Part shown: in pieces, positions 43,689 through 55,420 of the stretch
Layout of the letters: every line of letters begins with the position of its first letter
Position numbering within the stretch: position 1 is the first letter of the stretch
Source: Talaromyces rugulosus
Lineage: Eukaryota; Ascomycota; Eurotiomycetes; Eurotiales; Trichocomaceae
Reading direction: 5' to 3'
DNA: 64,000 nucleotides
Assembly: GCF_013368755.1 (NCBI RefSeq)
Contig: NC_049563.1
Span: 2,728,001 to 2,792,000 of the forward strand
The notes under the pieces: model-generated
Database searches by the model: none
Told to the model about the DNA's origin: nothing
What the model saw: the letters and a program-made list of their open reading frames with translations, nothing else
Made by a program: the position numbers and the translations under genes

Positions 43689-46600
43689 ATGTCGGCCAAC
43701 ACCCAGCCTATAACTACAGCATCAGCACCGTCGCAAACCAAAAAGGCACCACGAAAGCATGTCACCACTGCATGTGTGCCGTGCCGTGAGAGCAAAATCA
43801 GGGTATGTCTGTCCGAATGTTTATTCATTTGCTGTACTGACTTGTTTGGTGTTTTCTTTCTAGTGCGACGGAGCAACTCCGGACTGCGTGAACTGCCAGA
43901 AAAAGGGAAAGAAATGCAAGTACCAACATGGAGACGACAAGCGAAAGTAGGAAACAAGCCTCGTATGACTTTGCTTCGGTGTTATGCTGATTTTTTTTTC
44001 TAGGGTCTCCCTCCGCGCAGCAACCGAATTGTTCTCGGCCAGAATCGACCAGTTGACGCAATTCATCTACGACCGCGGCCTCGAACCCCCCGCGATGCAT
44101 CCAGAAGCCGACCAAGAGATAAACCGAGTCCTGGACACCCTTCAGATCCCGCGAGGCGCTATCAGACGGCACGCACCCTCGTTGGAGAATCGCTCTCCCC
44201 CCCATACAACTCCTCCATCGCGAAACCCGGCCTTTGACGCTCACGTTTCGCTTCCTTCGGGGCTGCCGAACTGGTCGTCTGCTGCATATACTGCCCCGGA
44301 TACCACGCGTGGTATGGTTCCACCGCCGCCGGAACAACAACATCTTGGTCACGATGCAAACTTTACTCATGGTGGATTCGATTTTTCGTTACCAACTGCC
44401 GAGTGCCTGGACAATCTCTATGCGAACCTGCACAGTCCGGAGCGGCCTCTCAGTGGCGAGCATATGCACACTGCAAACAACCAATCTTCTTCATTGAATG
44501 TACCGCGGCAGCACATCACCGACACAGAAAGCGACAGCGACGACGACGCAGAACAAGAAGTCATCGAGCAACTGTCGTCGCGCATGGGCACTCTGAAACT
44601 AGCTGGTGACGGGCATCTCCGTTACTACGGCCCAACATCCAACCTCAACCTGGTAGACGTCGTCGCAACTTCGGACAAGAGGCCTGGTCTAGATGCGCGC
44701 TCGGTTCGCCATGATGGCCAGGAGTTGCTCAATCATCTGCGCCTGGGGCAGCATGTCGAGCAAAGCTTGGAAGATCATCTTATCAAGCTGTATTTTACGT
44801 GGCAGAATCCGAGTTTATATGTTGTCGATTGGGAGATGTTTGCGGCTGCTCGGGTGAAATGGAGAAATGAAGGGGATGATACGCCGTTTTTCTCAGAGGT
44901 GTTGACGAATGCAATGTAAGTGGTCTCAAAGTATCTCTTTTTTTTCCCAAGTATCCATTGCTGATAATCTAAATAGGTGCGCACTGGGCGCGGCTTTCGA
45001 AGCTCGATATCACCCCACGTTCATCACCTTTCCAAAATCACTGTCAGAGTTTTTTGCCGACAGAGCAAAAGCCCTGCTGGAAATTGAACTGGACTGTCCC
45101 TGCGTCGCCACGGTGCAGGCTCTGGTCATTCTCAGCAGCCACGAAGCTGCGTCAAATCGAGACGCGCGTGGGTGGCTATATAGCGGTGAGATCATCCCTG
45201 ATACAAATCAATTAAAGCTGGTCTGACATCTCGTAGGAATGTCAATGAGACTTGCATTCGACTTGGGCTTGCATCTTGATATGACTCCCTATGTCGAAAA
45301 AGGCAAAATGACACCCTTGGAGGCTGAAGTTCGTAGGATTGCTTTTTGGGGTAGTTATGTTGCAGACCAGTAAGTTGTGCAGCCTTGTAGGTAAATTTTT
45401 ATATCTTGTTGACAAATTCAAGCTTTTGGGGATTCTACCTCGGTCGACCGTTCCGCATGAATGCTGGCGATGTATCAGTCTCCAAACCGGCATCGGGTCT
45501 TGGACGTACCAGAGAGGAGACCTGGTATGCATATGGCATGGGCGAGTCTCAGCCGCCAAACCTCAAAATCGGCCTCGGAAGTCCGAGTGAGCTGATTAGC
45601 CGCCAATTCGCGAATCTGTGGGAGATGATCACGCCTGTTGGTCATATCTTGTTAGTTTTACTAGATCTTATCTTCTTGGAATATTGTTAATATTTTTTCC
45701 AGGTACGGCTGCAGTGATATCGACAGACACGACTTGCAACGAATCACATACAAAGTAACAGAAGATCTATTTGCCTGGAAAGACAATCTACCCTCGTCAC
45801 TGCAAATTGATCTTGACCACGATACTGGACCGATAATTCCACATCTATTAATGCTTCAGTATTTTACCCTACAATCTTCTCTTATTTCTAAAAACTAACA
45901 AAAAACAGTATGCAATACCACCAAATCCTCATCTTCTTCCACCGACCCTGGGTGTCCAAGAGCTACATCCAACCACAAAACCCCAAACAAGGACCAGGTT
46001 ACCAACACGCTCGCAAAACTTGCATCGATTCCGCCACAGCGATAGCACGCCTTTTGCGTCTGTACGAAAAATACTACACCTTCCGACGCATCAACAACCA
46101 AGTCGTAGCCATCATTTTCACCGCTGCCCTGATTCTGATTTTCGTTACTATTTCCATGTCGTCTCCAACCGCCAGCCGCTTTCGACTGGACGAGCAGTGG
46201 CAGCAAGCCGACATGGTTGCGCATTTGAACGTCTGTTTCCGGGCACTGGACGAACTGGGCCAGTCGTTTGAGAACGCGAAACGCACTCGAGATTTCCTGG
46301 TTAGTTTGCAGCGACGATGGCAGAACCATATGCGCAAATCGGGCTCGTCGACGTCAAAACGCCTATACGCCAAATCCGGCGTGTCTCCCAACCGTGTCGC
46401 CGGTAGTATAGACAAAAAACCGCGCCTGACAGAGGCATCCCTCGCAGACGCCAGCCTTGGCTCGCACCTCAATGAAAACAGCAACAGCAACAGCAACGAC
46501 ATTCTTTCTTCTGACGTCGACCTAGGCCAAATCGGCCTGAGCTGGACACCTTCCAGCCGCGACCTCAAACTCCTCTCCGAGGACCTTGGTGGTCCCTTAC

Positions 46601-46737
46601 TACCGTCCGAGACCGCGGCGTTTGCAGGCAGTAATGGGATTCCCAATCTAGGCGAGATTGCGCCTTCGTGGTGGGATTCGCCGCCGGGGAGTGGAGGGAG
46701 TAATAATAGCCATGTTAATGAACACCGTCATTTTTAG
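43689..46737 (+). CDS. Large Zn2Cys6 transcription factor with fungal-specific TF domain
   Basis: 887 aa from eight exons: 43689-43802, 43864-43946, 44004-44915, 44977-45185, 45237-45369, 45423-45650, 45703-45858 and 45909-46737. Zinc cluster: ACVPCRESKIR, intron, CDGATPDCVNCQKKGKKC. A coiled coil (FSARIDQLTQFIYDRG) and acidic linker follow. Fungal-trans domain: LIKLYFTWQNPSLYVVDWEMF, then CALGAAFEARY, MSMRLAFDLGLHLDM, RRIAFWGSYVADHFWGFYLGRPF. The C-terminal region has a stretch of about 22 hydrophobic residues (VVAIIFTAALILIFVTI) that looks like a helix of the domain rather than a membrane segment. The build resembles nitrate-regulator and other large activators, but the target is unknown. 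Every junction keeps frame. Confidence 0.82.
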
Positions 46738-46992
46738 AAAAAATTGATGTTGGCATGTTTAGTATATATGATGTTTTGAAGAGAAGATTTTGGTGGCGCA
46801 TGGAATGCTCTTTTGGAGAATACCCTATTTATCGTAAATATATACTAGCATATATGTTTATATCATTGATATCATTGATTTATTCCGAAATCTATCCCGA
46901 AAAGTGTCCCGCCGTACTATTATCAATTGACATGACCTAGGATTCAACATTGAACTATGATGTCTCAGCTTCAGATGCTAACGGCGCCAGCT
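46738..46992. other. Short convergent intergenic region
   Basis: AT-rich 3' flanks. Nothing else seen. Confidence 0.55.
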
Positions 46993-47860
46993 TTATACAT
47001 GTACCTGACCAATCTTCGGACCGACCGTCGTCCATGTGTCAGACACAGCAACCTCTTCGCGCTCTTTCTCACGCATAGCCGACAACCCAAAGCCCACACA
47101 GAGCGCCATAGCAAAAATCTCCTCCAGCACATCCATACACAAGTAAATAGTATTGCTACCACCAATAACAAACCGCGCATCAGAACCATAATCGCCCATG
47201 GCGGAATAGACCAGCCTGACCAAAAGAAACGGCCAGGAAAGAACAATAGCGCGAAACAGCTTCTTTTGCCACGCGCAAAGTGTGAACCAAAGCTGTAGCA
47301 CCAGCCAACCCGTCAGAAAGGTCATGATGGTGAATACAGCCAGAAATATGCCCATGGCGGCTTTCATTTCGCTGTTGGCGTGGAAGGTGGTGTTGGTGTC
47401 CATGATGCTGACGCCTACAATGCCGAGGATGAGGCCGAGGAAACCAAGAAGCGTGACTAGGCGGAGGTGTCGGGGGTTTATACTTTGATGCGAATCGCTA
47501 AGTAGATAAACATTTGTTGTTGGTCTATTATATCCATTTTGCACACAAAGGATGTCAATTATTTTGTTCAACTCACATTTGCCCAAGTATTCCAATATAT
47601 GTCAGCAACAAAGGCGCAATCCCAATCAACTCGCACACGGCTTCTGCGATAAAGATCTTCTCCGAGTCATTGCTGATCCTCAGAAAAGTACATATACTGC
47701 CTGCGATGCGTAGCAGGGAGAATGTGGCGACGAATCGCCAACTCTTTCCGCCTACTCGCCAGCCAACCCGTCTCCAGATGAAGAGTGAAGTAACGAAGAC
47801 TACTGGGAAGACGATTATTTGTAAGACGGCGATGCCATCGCGGTAGCCAAAGGTGCCCAT
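46993..47860 (-). CDS. Fungal seven-helix membrane protein (DUF7702-like)
   Basis: 262 aa from minus-strand exons 47860-47577 and 47497-46993 (donor GTGAGT, acceptor CTTAG). Seven hydrophobic segments: GIAVLQIIVFPVVFVTSLFI, VATFSLLRIAGSICTFLRI, IAEAVCELIGIAPLLLTYIG, LVTLLGFLGLILGIVGVSIM, AMGIFLAVFTIMTFLTGWLV, FRAIVLSWPFLLVRLVYSAM, YLCMDVLEEIFAMALCVGFG. This topology and the RxxGS and LxVRxxYS motifs are typical of a fungal integral-membrane family of unknown function. Short N terminus outside, charged C-terminal tail. Divergent from the next Zn2Cys6 gene. Confidence 0.75.
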
Positions 47861-48478
47861 TCTATGTATATTATATATCAATCGAGAAGTAGTAAAATGT
47901 GAAGTTGGAGAGAGCTTGTGTTCTTTCCAGAAAGAGAATCATTGCTCTCTTATGCTTCCAAGTCGGTAAATCTCGGCCATGTTTACAACAACACGTACCG
48001 GTCAAATATTGTCATCATCGTTATTTCGGGATTTGGTTGGATCAGCATCATACGTTGACTGGCTGAAAATAGGAATGCTTTCCCAAATAGGAAGAAGCAC
48101 CGATATAGGAAGAAGCACCGATATATAGGTCTGGTTCAGCCGTGTTTGCGGAGTTGGAGAACTCGGCGAATAGTCGTTATCGTGACGTAAATATGCAGTA
48201 GTTAGATTCGAGAAATCAGCACTATAACTTAGTTGCCCTGAAACTATCTTATATAGTTCTGACTTGTTGGGTGTATAACTTGTGCTGATTGGCAGTGCAT
48301 CTCGATTACCCTAATGGGACTAGTCTGGTGGGTCAGACTATAATTAGCGTGTTATTCAGCCCTACTCGGCACTCCTTGAACCCTTAATTTATCCTTGCAG
48401 AACAACTTTAAATAATTCTTCCAGACTTGGCGACAAGGCTGGAAGTTCACACTACAACTCGTTTTCCTTTTTTCGACT
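47861..48478. other. Divergent promoter region
   Basis: Shared upstream region of the membrane protein (minus) and a Zn2Cys6 gene (plus). Contains a perfect 18-bp tandem repeat, annotated separately. No coding signal. Confidence 0.55.
48087..48122. repeat. Perfect tandem duplication of 18 bp
   Basis: Two adjacent copies of ATAGGAAGAAGCACCGAT in the divergent promoter. May double a binding site. Confidence 0.85.
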
Positions 48479-50064
48479 ATGCTCGCGAACAATAATAATA
48501 AGCCTCGCCCAAGGGTGTCTAGGAGCTGCGGCAATTGCCGCGCTGTCAAACGGCGCGTGGGTTATTTACTCTTGTCTCCCCCTGTCTGCTCGGTCAGTTT
48601 GCTAACTCTCTCTCTATACAGTGCGACCATAAACTGCCTCATTGTGGGCAATGCATTCGAACACGCGAACAATGCCCAGGATACCGAGATGAATGGGAGC
48701 TCGTCTTTCACGACCAGACGAGCAAGACTATCAAGCGCTCCAAAGCTAAAAGAGCTAATAATACGGCCAGTGATACAACAACAACTACTGCTACCACCAC
48801 CACCACCACCACCACCGCCAACCATCTACCCCCGCTCCCTCACAGCACCTTGAAGCCCAGTGTAGATGACCTGGGCATCAACTATTTCTTCCGCCACTTC
48901 GTCGTCGGCGACCGCTCCAATGCGCGCGGATGCCTCAACTATGTCCCCTCTGTTTATCACGCTGACGGCGCGCAATCGACGCTGGTAGCTAGCATGGCAG
49001 CCGTGGGCCTCGTGGCATTGGCCAATTCCACTCAACGACCGGAATTGGCCAGCCACGCACGCGTAAAATACCTGCAGGCAATCCACCTTGTGAGCGCTGC
49101 GTTGGCGTCCCCCGTCGAATGCGTCAAGGACAGTACCCTAATGTCAGTAATCTCGCTGGGCGTGTTTGAGCATGTCTCTGCGTACGAGTCGTTTGCGCGA
49201 CATGTCCAAGGTGCTGCGGCGCTGGTGATTGCTAGGGGCAAAAGCCAGTTTTCAAGTCCGGTCGGAATTCTCATGTTTAATCAAGTGCGCACGGATCTGG
49301 TGCTTGCCAGTTTCAGGACTGATCAACCCATTCCAGAGAAGATATTGCAACTTCAGGAAGAGGCAGTCGATCATAAATGCACGTCTACGTCGTGGTGGCG
49401 TATGGGGGTGCTGGGCACCCGGTGCACAAAACTCCTTATAGCCACCAAGAAAAATTACTATACGGGGAGACGCTCTTGGTTTGAAATGCTGGATGAGACA
49501 ACTGTGCTGGAGCAGGATTTTGAATCCCTCGTTCCGGTTCTCGAAATACAAGAACCGTACACAATCATCCGAGTGTCTGATGGAGACCCAAACATAATTA
49601 AGAACGGTCTATATCACTTCTATAAGGACTCGTGGGCAATCAGGCTTTGGACAAACCAGAGAACTCTTCAAATGGTTACCTGTGAGATCAAATACTACAT
49701 CTTGACTATGATCCTTAGCAAGAAAATCTCGCCGGACCTCCGGGAGCATACAAAAATGGAGGTCCGAAGAACCTTACACACTCTGTCAAAACTGGGAGAC
49801 GAAATCCTAGCAATCGTCCCACAGGCGTTGGAATTCATATCCTCAGAGTCTCTGGACCCTTGCCCCTCAATCGGTCTGACTAGCGTGTCAGGCGGATATA
49901 TGTTGGTCTGGGGCCTGTTCATGGCAGGGAAGTCAGCGTCCACGAAGAGCGAGACCCGAAAGTGGATTATTCGACTTCTCCAGGATATTGGTTGGAACAC
50001 GGGCATATCAGTTGCGCTACGGCTGGTGGAAGTAGTAATAGAGGTAGATCGAATGACCGGCTGA
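48479..50064 (+). CDS. Zn2Cys6 transcription factor
   Basis: 506 aa from exons 48479-48556 and 48622-50064. Zinc cluster: RSCGNCRAVKRR, intron, CDHKLPHCGQCIRTREQCPGYRDEW. A Thr-rich repeat tract (ACC codons, 48784-48826) follows, then a helical fungal-specific regulatory domain (DLGINYFFRHFVVGD, HADGAQSTLVASMAAVGLVALAN, HVSAYESFARHVQGAAALVIARGK). The C-terminal half runs without introns to the stop. Neighbour of the secreted esterase. Confidence 0.8.
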
Positions 50065-50690
50065 ATATACATGTAATCACTAGGTTATATAGCCCAAGTG
50101 AAGATATCCACATTGAGGGTATTGTTGGTTTTACTCTCCTAGCACTGAGTATTTTTCGAGCCATTTGTTTCATTTTAGCCTTATGGCTTCAAACGGGTTA
50201 TTTTCTTTTTTTAGAGTCATCCATTCATCTGCGGGGTCTAGCACATAACCATGCATATGGGGCTAATTTATCCTATGCCCTCATTGGTATAGTCCTTATT
50301 ATTGTTGTTCCTGCGCTGGTTCTAGATTCATGCAATGCGTTGGTAGCTTGGATCGTTTGTTGGTTGGTTGAACATCTCACATTCCCAGATAGGACTAGGC
50401 TAACTATTCCCCAAGCATTCTAGCGTTATATTATTACTATTTACGGAGTGGAGATGCGGTCATTACTCGACCTTGAAAGGATAATTTGCTAATAAAATTA
50501 GTGCTAAATGAAAGGTCCTTTTTTCTAGCTTAGGGGCTAGGAATAATAATAATAATAAGAATAATAATAAACAGTGCTAAGGGTTTCTATATAAAGCTGA
50601 CGTATCCACGACACAATTATTGTTGCATGTGCTTCTCCCAGGATCCAACCAACTATTTCCTCGACTTTCCAACCATAAATTGTATCCACA
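50065..50690. other. Intergenic region with an open hydrophobic frame
   Basis: 3' flank of the regulator and promoter of the esterase. From 50062 to 50423 one plus frame stays open and encodes three hydrophobic stretches (EGIVGFTLLALSIFRAICFIL and two more), but has no good start or splice link. AAT-type microsatellite at 50548-50573. Confidence 0.5.
50588..50595 (+). promoter_or_regulatory. TATA box of the esterase gene
   Basis: TATATAAA about 96-103 bp upstream of the esterase ATG. Position typical for filamentous fungi. Confidence 0.5.
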
Positions 50691-52719
50691 ATGAAGTTTC
50701 CCCTGTCAACGGTGTGGTTAGCTTTCTCAGCTGCAGTCCTTGCTGAGCCTTCGGTTACTATTGATGCCGGCACTCTTCAGGGTGGACAATGCGACAATGG
50801 CAAAAATGGAGTCTATTACAAGGCAGTCCCTTATGCTGAACCCCCAACTGGAAAGCTACGATTTGAGCCCCCAAAAACTTACGGCAAATACCCCAATGGG
50901 AAACTCAACGCAACTACACCGGCAAACTCTTGCATCCAGTTTGGAGGGTCATTTTTGCCAGGCGGCGTTTATGATGAAGACTGGTATACCAAGTCTTTGA
51001 TTCCTCTCTCGAGTTAAATATTAACAAAACAATCTTTTAGTCTTTACCTGGATGTCTGGACCCCATCAAACGCCACCAAAGACTCGAAACTTCCAGTAAA
51101 AGTTTTTGTCTTTGGTGGATCAAATACCAACGGCGGAATTTCTACCCCTCTATACGATGGCTGCACCATTGCGGACGAAGGGGCAATTCTCGTGTCAATC
51201 AACTACAGACTGGGCCCCATCGGATTTTTAGGACTTGATAGTGCTGGGATATATGGCAACCAAGGGATTCAGGATGTCCTTGTCGGAATAGAGTGGATTC
51301 AGAAAAACGTTGCTGCTTTCGGTGGTGACACGGCATGTTCAAAGTATACATTTAAGGGGAAGTAAGGCTAACATTAAACTATAGAAAAAAGTGGTCCTAT
51401 TTGGACAATCAGCCGGTGCTACGGACGTATTCACTATTGCCTCTTTTCCTCAAGCGCCGCATCTGATAAATGCTGTTATTGTCGAGTCGATACCCGATAC
51501 GCAGCTTCTTCTCAATTCGACTCTGCAAAGCACTGGTGCGTCATATGCCAAAGCGCTTAATTGCAGTGTTGGCGATGTGAGTGCAGAAAATATCATCCTT
51601 CGTTTCTGAATGGCTTTTTGTTCTAGATGGAAAAGCTGATCTCCTACAGAAATCATGCCTGCAGTCCAAGACTGTCACCGAGTTGCAAGATGCGTACGAA
51701 AACGATGCCTACCTAAGCGAGGGGCTTGGATCAGTTAGCCACGTTGGCATAAACAACCCAAAGACGCATTCTTTCTGGCCTTATGTAGACGGCACTGTCA
51801 TCGCTGCGGACCCCTCGACTCGTGGGCCACAAGTGCCGATGGTCATTGGATATAGTATGATAATACCTATTCACCCGATTTCTAAATACATTCTAACTAG
51901 TCAACTATTAAAGATCAACAAGAAGGCGTTCTGGATACACTCGCTAAATACAACAGCATCGGGGCTGCTGAAAATGCCACGGCGGCTCAGTACACAACAT
52001 TCCTTCGCCAAAACTTTGGCGTTGCTGCTGCTGCTCTGGTTGAAAAGTACTATCCTCTATCTCTCTTCGAAGCCCTAACTGGTAACTCAACGGGACTGGC
52101 AGTTTTTGAAGCCACAGCAACAGTCCTTACCGATGCCCATTTCAAATGCCCGGGATACCAAGGTGCAGTGGAAGCTGCGCGCAGGAATGTTCCAGTATGG
52201 ACATATGAATTTACGCACAACTCATCCTGTGTCTGGCTAGACACAATGTCGCAGGCGGCAGTCTCGTATTATGGCGCCACTCACACTGCCGAACTGCCCT
52301 ATCTCTTTGGCAACCTAGATTTCGACTTCACCACGAGCTGCAATGCCACATCAGCGGAGTACCATCTCGGCGAGCAGATGAGAGGACTATGGACAGCAAT
52401 GGCCGAGAATGCTGACCCATCGACTGACGCTGTTCAATGGCCGCGCTTCCAAATTACGAAAAACGGCTCTTCGACTCCAGGTTTAATCATCGGCAACTCT
52501 ACCGAGGCTGGCTTGATTGACTTTTCGGCTTGTAAACTGTGGGATCAGGTGAATGATATGATACTAGCAAGTAATTCGACAGCCACTACGACAACCAGGC
52601 CCAGTTCAAGACCGACGGGCTCGTCGACTTCTACCCCAGTCAGTGGAGCAGCGACCATCTCGACCGGGGGTTTGATCACTTTCAGTGCGGTGTTGATGGG
52701 GTTGGCTGTATTTGTCTAG
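50691..52719 (+). CDS. Secreted type-B carboxylesterase, probably GPI-anchored
   Basis: 604 aa from exons 50691-50983, 51041-51332, 51385-51580, 51627-51854 and 51914-52719. Signal peptide about residues 1-18. Typical blocks: YYKAVPYAEPPTGKLRF, EDCLYLDVWTPSN, FGGSNTNGG (oxyanion hole) and FGQSAGA with nucleophile S204. The acid is likely E340 in GYNQQEG and the base H460 in GATHTAELPYLFGN, so the triad is complete. Exon 2 most plausibly ends at ACG|GCATGT, a GC donor, because only that gives FGGDTKKVVLFGQSAGA in frame at the usual spacing. The exon 3 to 4 junction (donor GTGCAG) is less certain. The C terminus is Ser/Thr-rich and ends in a hydrophobic stretch, fitting a GPI signal. Flanked by two Zn2Cys6 genes. 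Confidence 0.8.
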
Positions 52720-53314
52720 TTGCAGGGCATAGTTCCTGTTATGTCCATGCACTGATACCTGGAAGGAAAGGTTGTTCGCTGCAAAAATTAGATACATTCT
52801 ATACATGTACCAATTGACATGTGTAGATAGAAGTGGAACCAACATGAGTCATGTTGTACGAATAGGAAGTTGATATACGGCAATTGCTCCATATAAACAG
52901 TGCTGTCTTGCTCTGCCTGTCTATCTCTCAGAAAGTTCAAATTTTGCCACAATCATATTGTTAATCAATAGGCATTAAAATGTTTATCAACATGTTCCAT
53001 GGTCAAAGTGTTAGCCGAACATGTGAGAGTCGGGTTAACGGGTACCTTTCCCTACGATCAGCGATCAGCCAAGCCTAATCTTCCCTTAGCGGCTGAAAAG
53101 CGCCGAAACGCTCATCGCCCGCTCGACCCCCGCCGAAGACCACAGACATCTTTTCCTGTCCATCCACGAATCAGCCTTGTGTCTTCTTTTCACGATCTCA
53201 AATTAGCGGCTTCACTTCAAAAAACGAAAGCAAAAACCATCGCAGACAGGCGCGCAGGCTAAAAGCCCACGAGCTTGGCTATGCACGTGGCGCCCATTGC
53301 GGGCATGATGCATC
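52720..53314. other. Tandem intergenic region
   Basis: 3' flank of the esterase and promoter of the next regulator. The second half is more GC-rich. Nothing distinctive. Confidence 0.55.
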
Positions 53315-55094
53315 ATGGTTGGAGTCCCTCGCAGCAAGGGCTGTTCTGTCTGCCGCAATAGGCGTGTCAAGGTATTATCTCCATCTTCCTTTCTTCAAAT
53401 AATCATAATATAAACCGGACCAAATCAATTAGTGTGATGAAACTCGCCCCGAGTGCGGCCAGTGTCGCAGATACGGCTGTCCCTGCCCCGGATACAATCG
53501 CGGACTCAAGTTTCAGGATGAAGGCCCCAATCTGCAACGCCGCCATCGCCGCGTCTCGGATCGACGAGCAAGCGATGCCGCGCGGAGGCCGCTGCTCGAG
53601 TCGGCTGGCTCTACTTCTTCCTCGTCTTCTTCGACCGCTGTGGTGACGACAAGACCCAGAACCCAGTCCGGCGCCCTGATCCCCGAGGTTACTGCCGAGG
53701 AAGCGTTCCTCTTGATGCAGAGCCATGCCGGCAGTATCGACGAGAACCTGTCGCCGTCGCTGGTGCAGAAGCTATTCGTGAGCCAGCAACCACGGCTTTT
53801 TATGGATTTTGTCTGCGCCGCGTTCCCTACACTGTTCTTCCACAACAAGTTCCGTTCCGACGTGTCTTTCCCCGAGTATATCATGCAGAATTTCAACAAG
53901 CGATCGCATCAGGACTCGGCTGTGTGCTGTCTCAGCGCTGTATATCTAGCGTCGTTGACAAAAGACTCGCGGCTACTGCGCGCGAGTCGGCACATGTACG
54001 GCAATGCGCTACGGCAGGTGAACAAGGCTCTGGAGACGGATGAAGCCCTGTCGGATATTCTCCTCAGCACCGTCATGATGCTGACCATTTACGAAATATA
54101 CGCCCAAACAACCCCGGACGCATGGATCCAGCACGCTCGCGGAGTCAAGGAGATGTTTCTAAAGCGCGGCGCAAAAAGACACATATCCGGGTTCAGCCGA
54201 TCCTGTTACTATGCATATCGCGGTTTCTTGGTTGCCCACGCTTTATACGAAGGGATCCCATGTTTCCTGGACGAAGACGAGTGGCAAGAGTTTGCTGCCA
54301 AAGTGCAAGAGGAAGACTCCAAGAAACCGGGTGAATGGTCAGTCTTTGTAAATCTATCAGAGCTGATCTTTATGGAACTCGTCAAATGCCCGCGATATGT
54401 CTACGACTTTCGACGCCTGCCGCTGGGCACCCCGCCACACGAACGAGAAGCACTCATCTCGCGGATTCGCGACAGCTGCGCGAAATTGAAACACATGAAC
54501 GACGAGCTACTGGCTTCGATCATGTACCATTTTCAGAAGAAGCAAGGAATTGAAGTGAACAAGAACGGCTTTGTTGGCCCGGCTCCCTCGTTATTTCCGG
54601 ATACAAATCCGACGTTATTATTACAGGGCGCGACACACTGCATCAACGCGCTGGAAAAGCTGCTGCGGTCAGCTCGCGTTCAAGAAGACCTCTCTCTTAC
54701 GGACCACGTCGACGTGATCGTCCCTATTATCCCCATCCCCGAATCGCCAGGGTCGGCGTCCTCGCGCACAGAAGTGGAAGATGCCCTCTCTACGCCCTCG
54801 GCAGATTCCACCTGCGACACTATCTCCTCTGGCGCCAGCCCGCCAATAATTGACGATAACACCACTGGTACAACTCCTACATCACAGACATCAACTTTTA
54901 CGCTGCCATTTCGCATGGTCTCGGAATTCAATCGGGGACCTGATCAGCAGGGTGGCTCCCATCGTCCGGTCGTATGGCTGGACCGCGTGGCCTGCTCAAT
55001 GGGCATGATTGGCGCTGATATTGTGGAGGAAGACTATGTCGGAAAAGCGCGAGACGATGAGTTGGAGACTGTTATTGAGGTTCTCGAGGATTGA
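53315..55094 (+). CDS. Zn2Cys6 transcription factor
   Basis: 572 aa from exons 53315-53371 and 53433-55094. Zinc cluster: GCSVCRNRRVK, intron, CDETRPECGQCRRYGCPCPGYNRG. Type seen in many fungal regulators with a C-x2-C-x6-C-x5-12-C-x2-C-x6-8-C layout. A linker with poly-Ser follows, then a helical regulatory domain (NKRSHQDSAVCCLSAVYLASL, ALSDILLSTVMMLTIYEIYAQ). The C-terminal part has a long Ser/Thr/Pro disordered stretch. Targets unknown; the nearest likely one is the secreted esterase upstream. Confidence 0.8.
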
Positions 55095-55420
55095 CCTCCC
55101 TCCCAAACCATATTTCGGGTTTCTTTATCATATGTATGAAAATCAAGGGAATGCACGTCTATTTCGGTTGCATTTTATGATTGATGAAAGTGAATGTGAG
55201 GTTTTAATGAATTCATGCATTCGGTTCTTCTGATTGACCAAACTTTTGTGTGTGTTTTTAACTTATGTTTTTTTCAAGTTTTTTTATTTCTTTGTACCTA
55301 TGGGCATTTGCATGCCAGACCGATTGGATCTATGTACATACAAACTTTCTCAAGTTTCTGAACAGTGAATATATGCAGGTATATATATGGGATATACAAT
55401 TTCCATCTACCCTATTTTTT
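55095..55420. other. Convergent intergenic region
   Basis: 3' flanks of the regulator and the transhydrogenase gene. T-rich; nothing else seen. Confidence 0.55.

Noticed and set aside
45909..46330. Transmembrane helix in the large Zn2Cys6 factor
   Set aside because: The single hydrophobic stretch lies within the fungal regulatory domain and is common as a buried helix.
50062..50423. Open hydrophobic frame after the Zn2Cys6 gene
   Set aside because: No start, no splice link to the preceding frame, which ends at a proper stop; likely chance.
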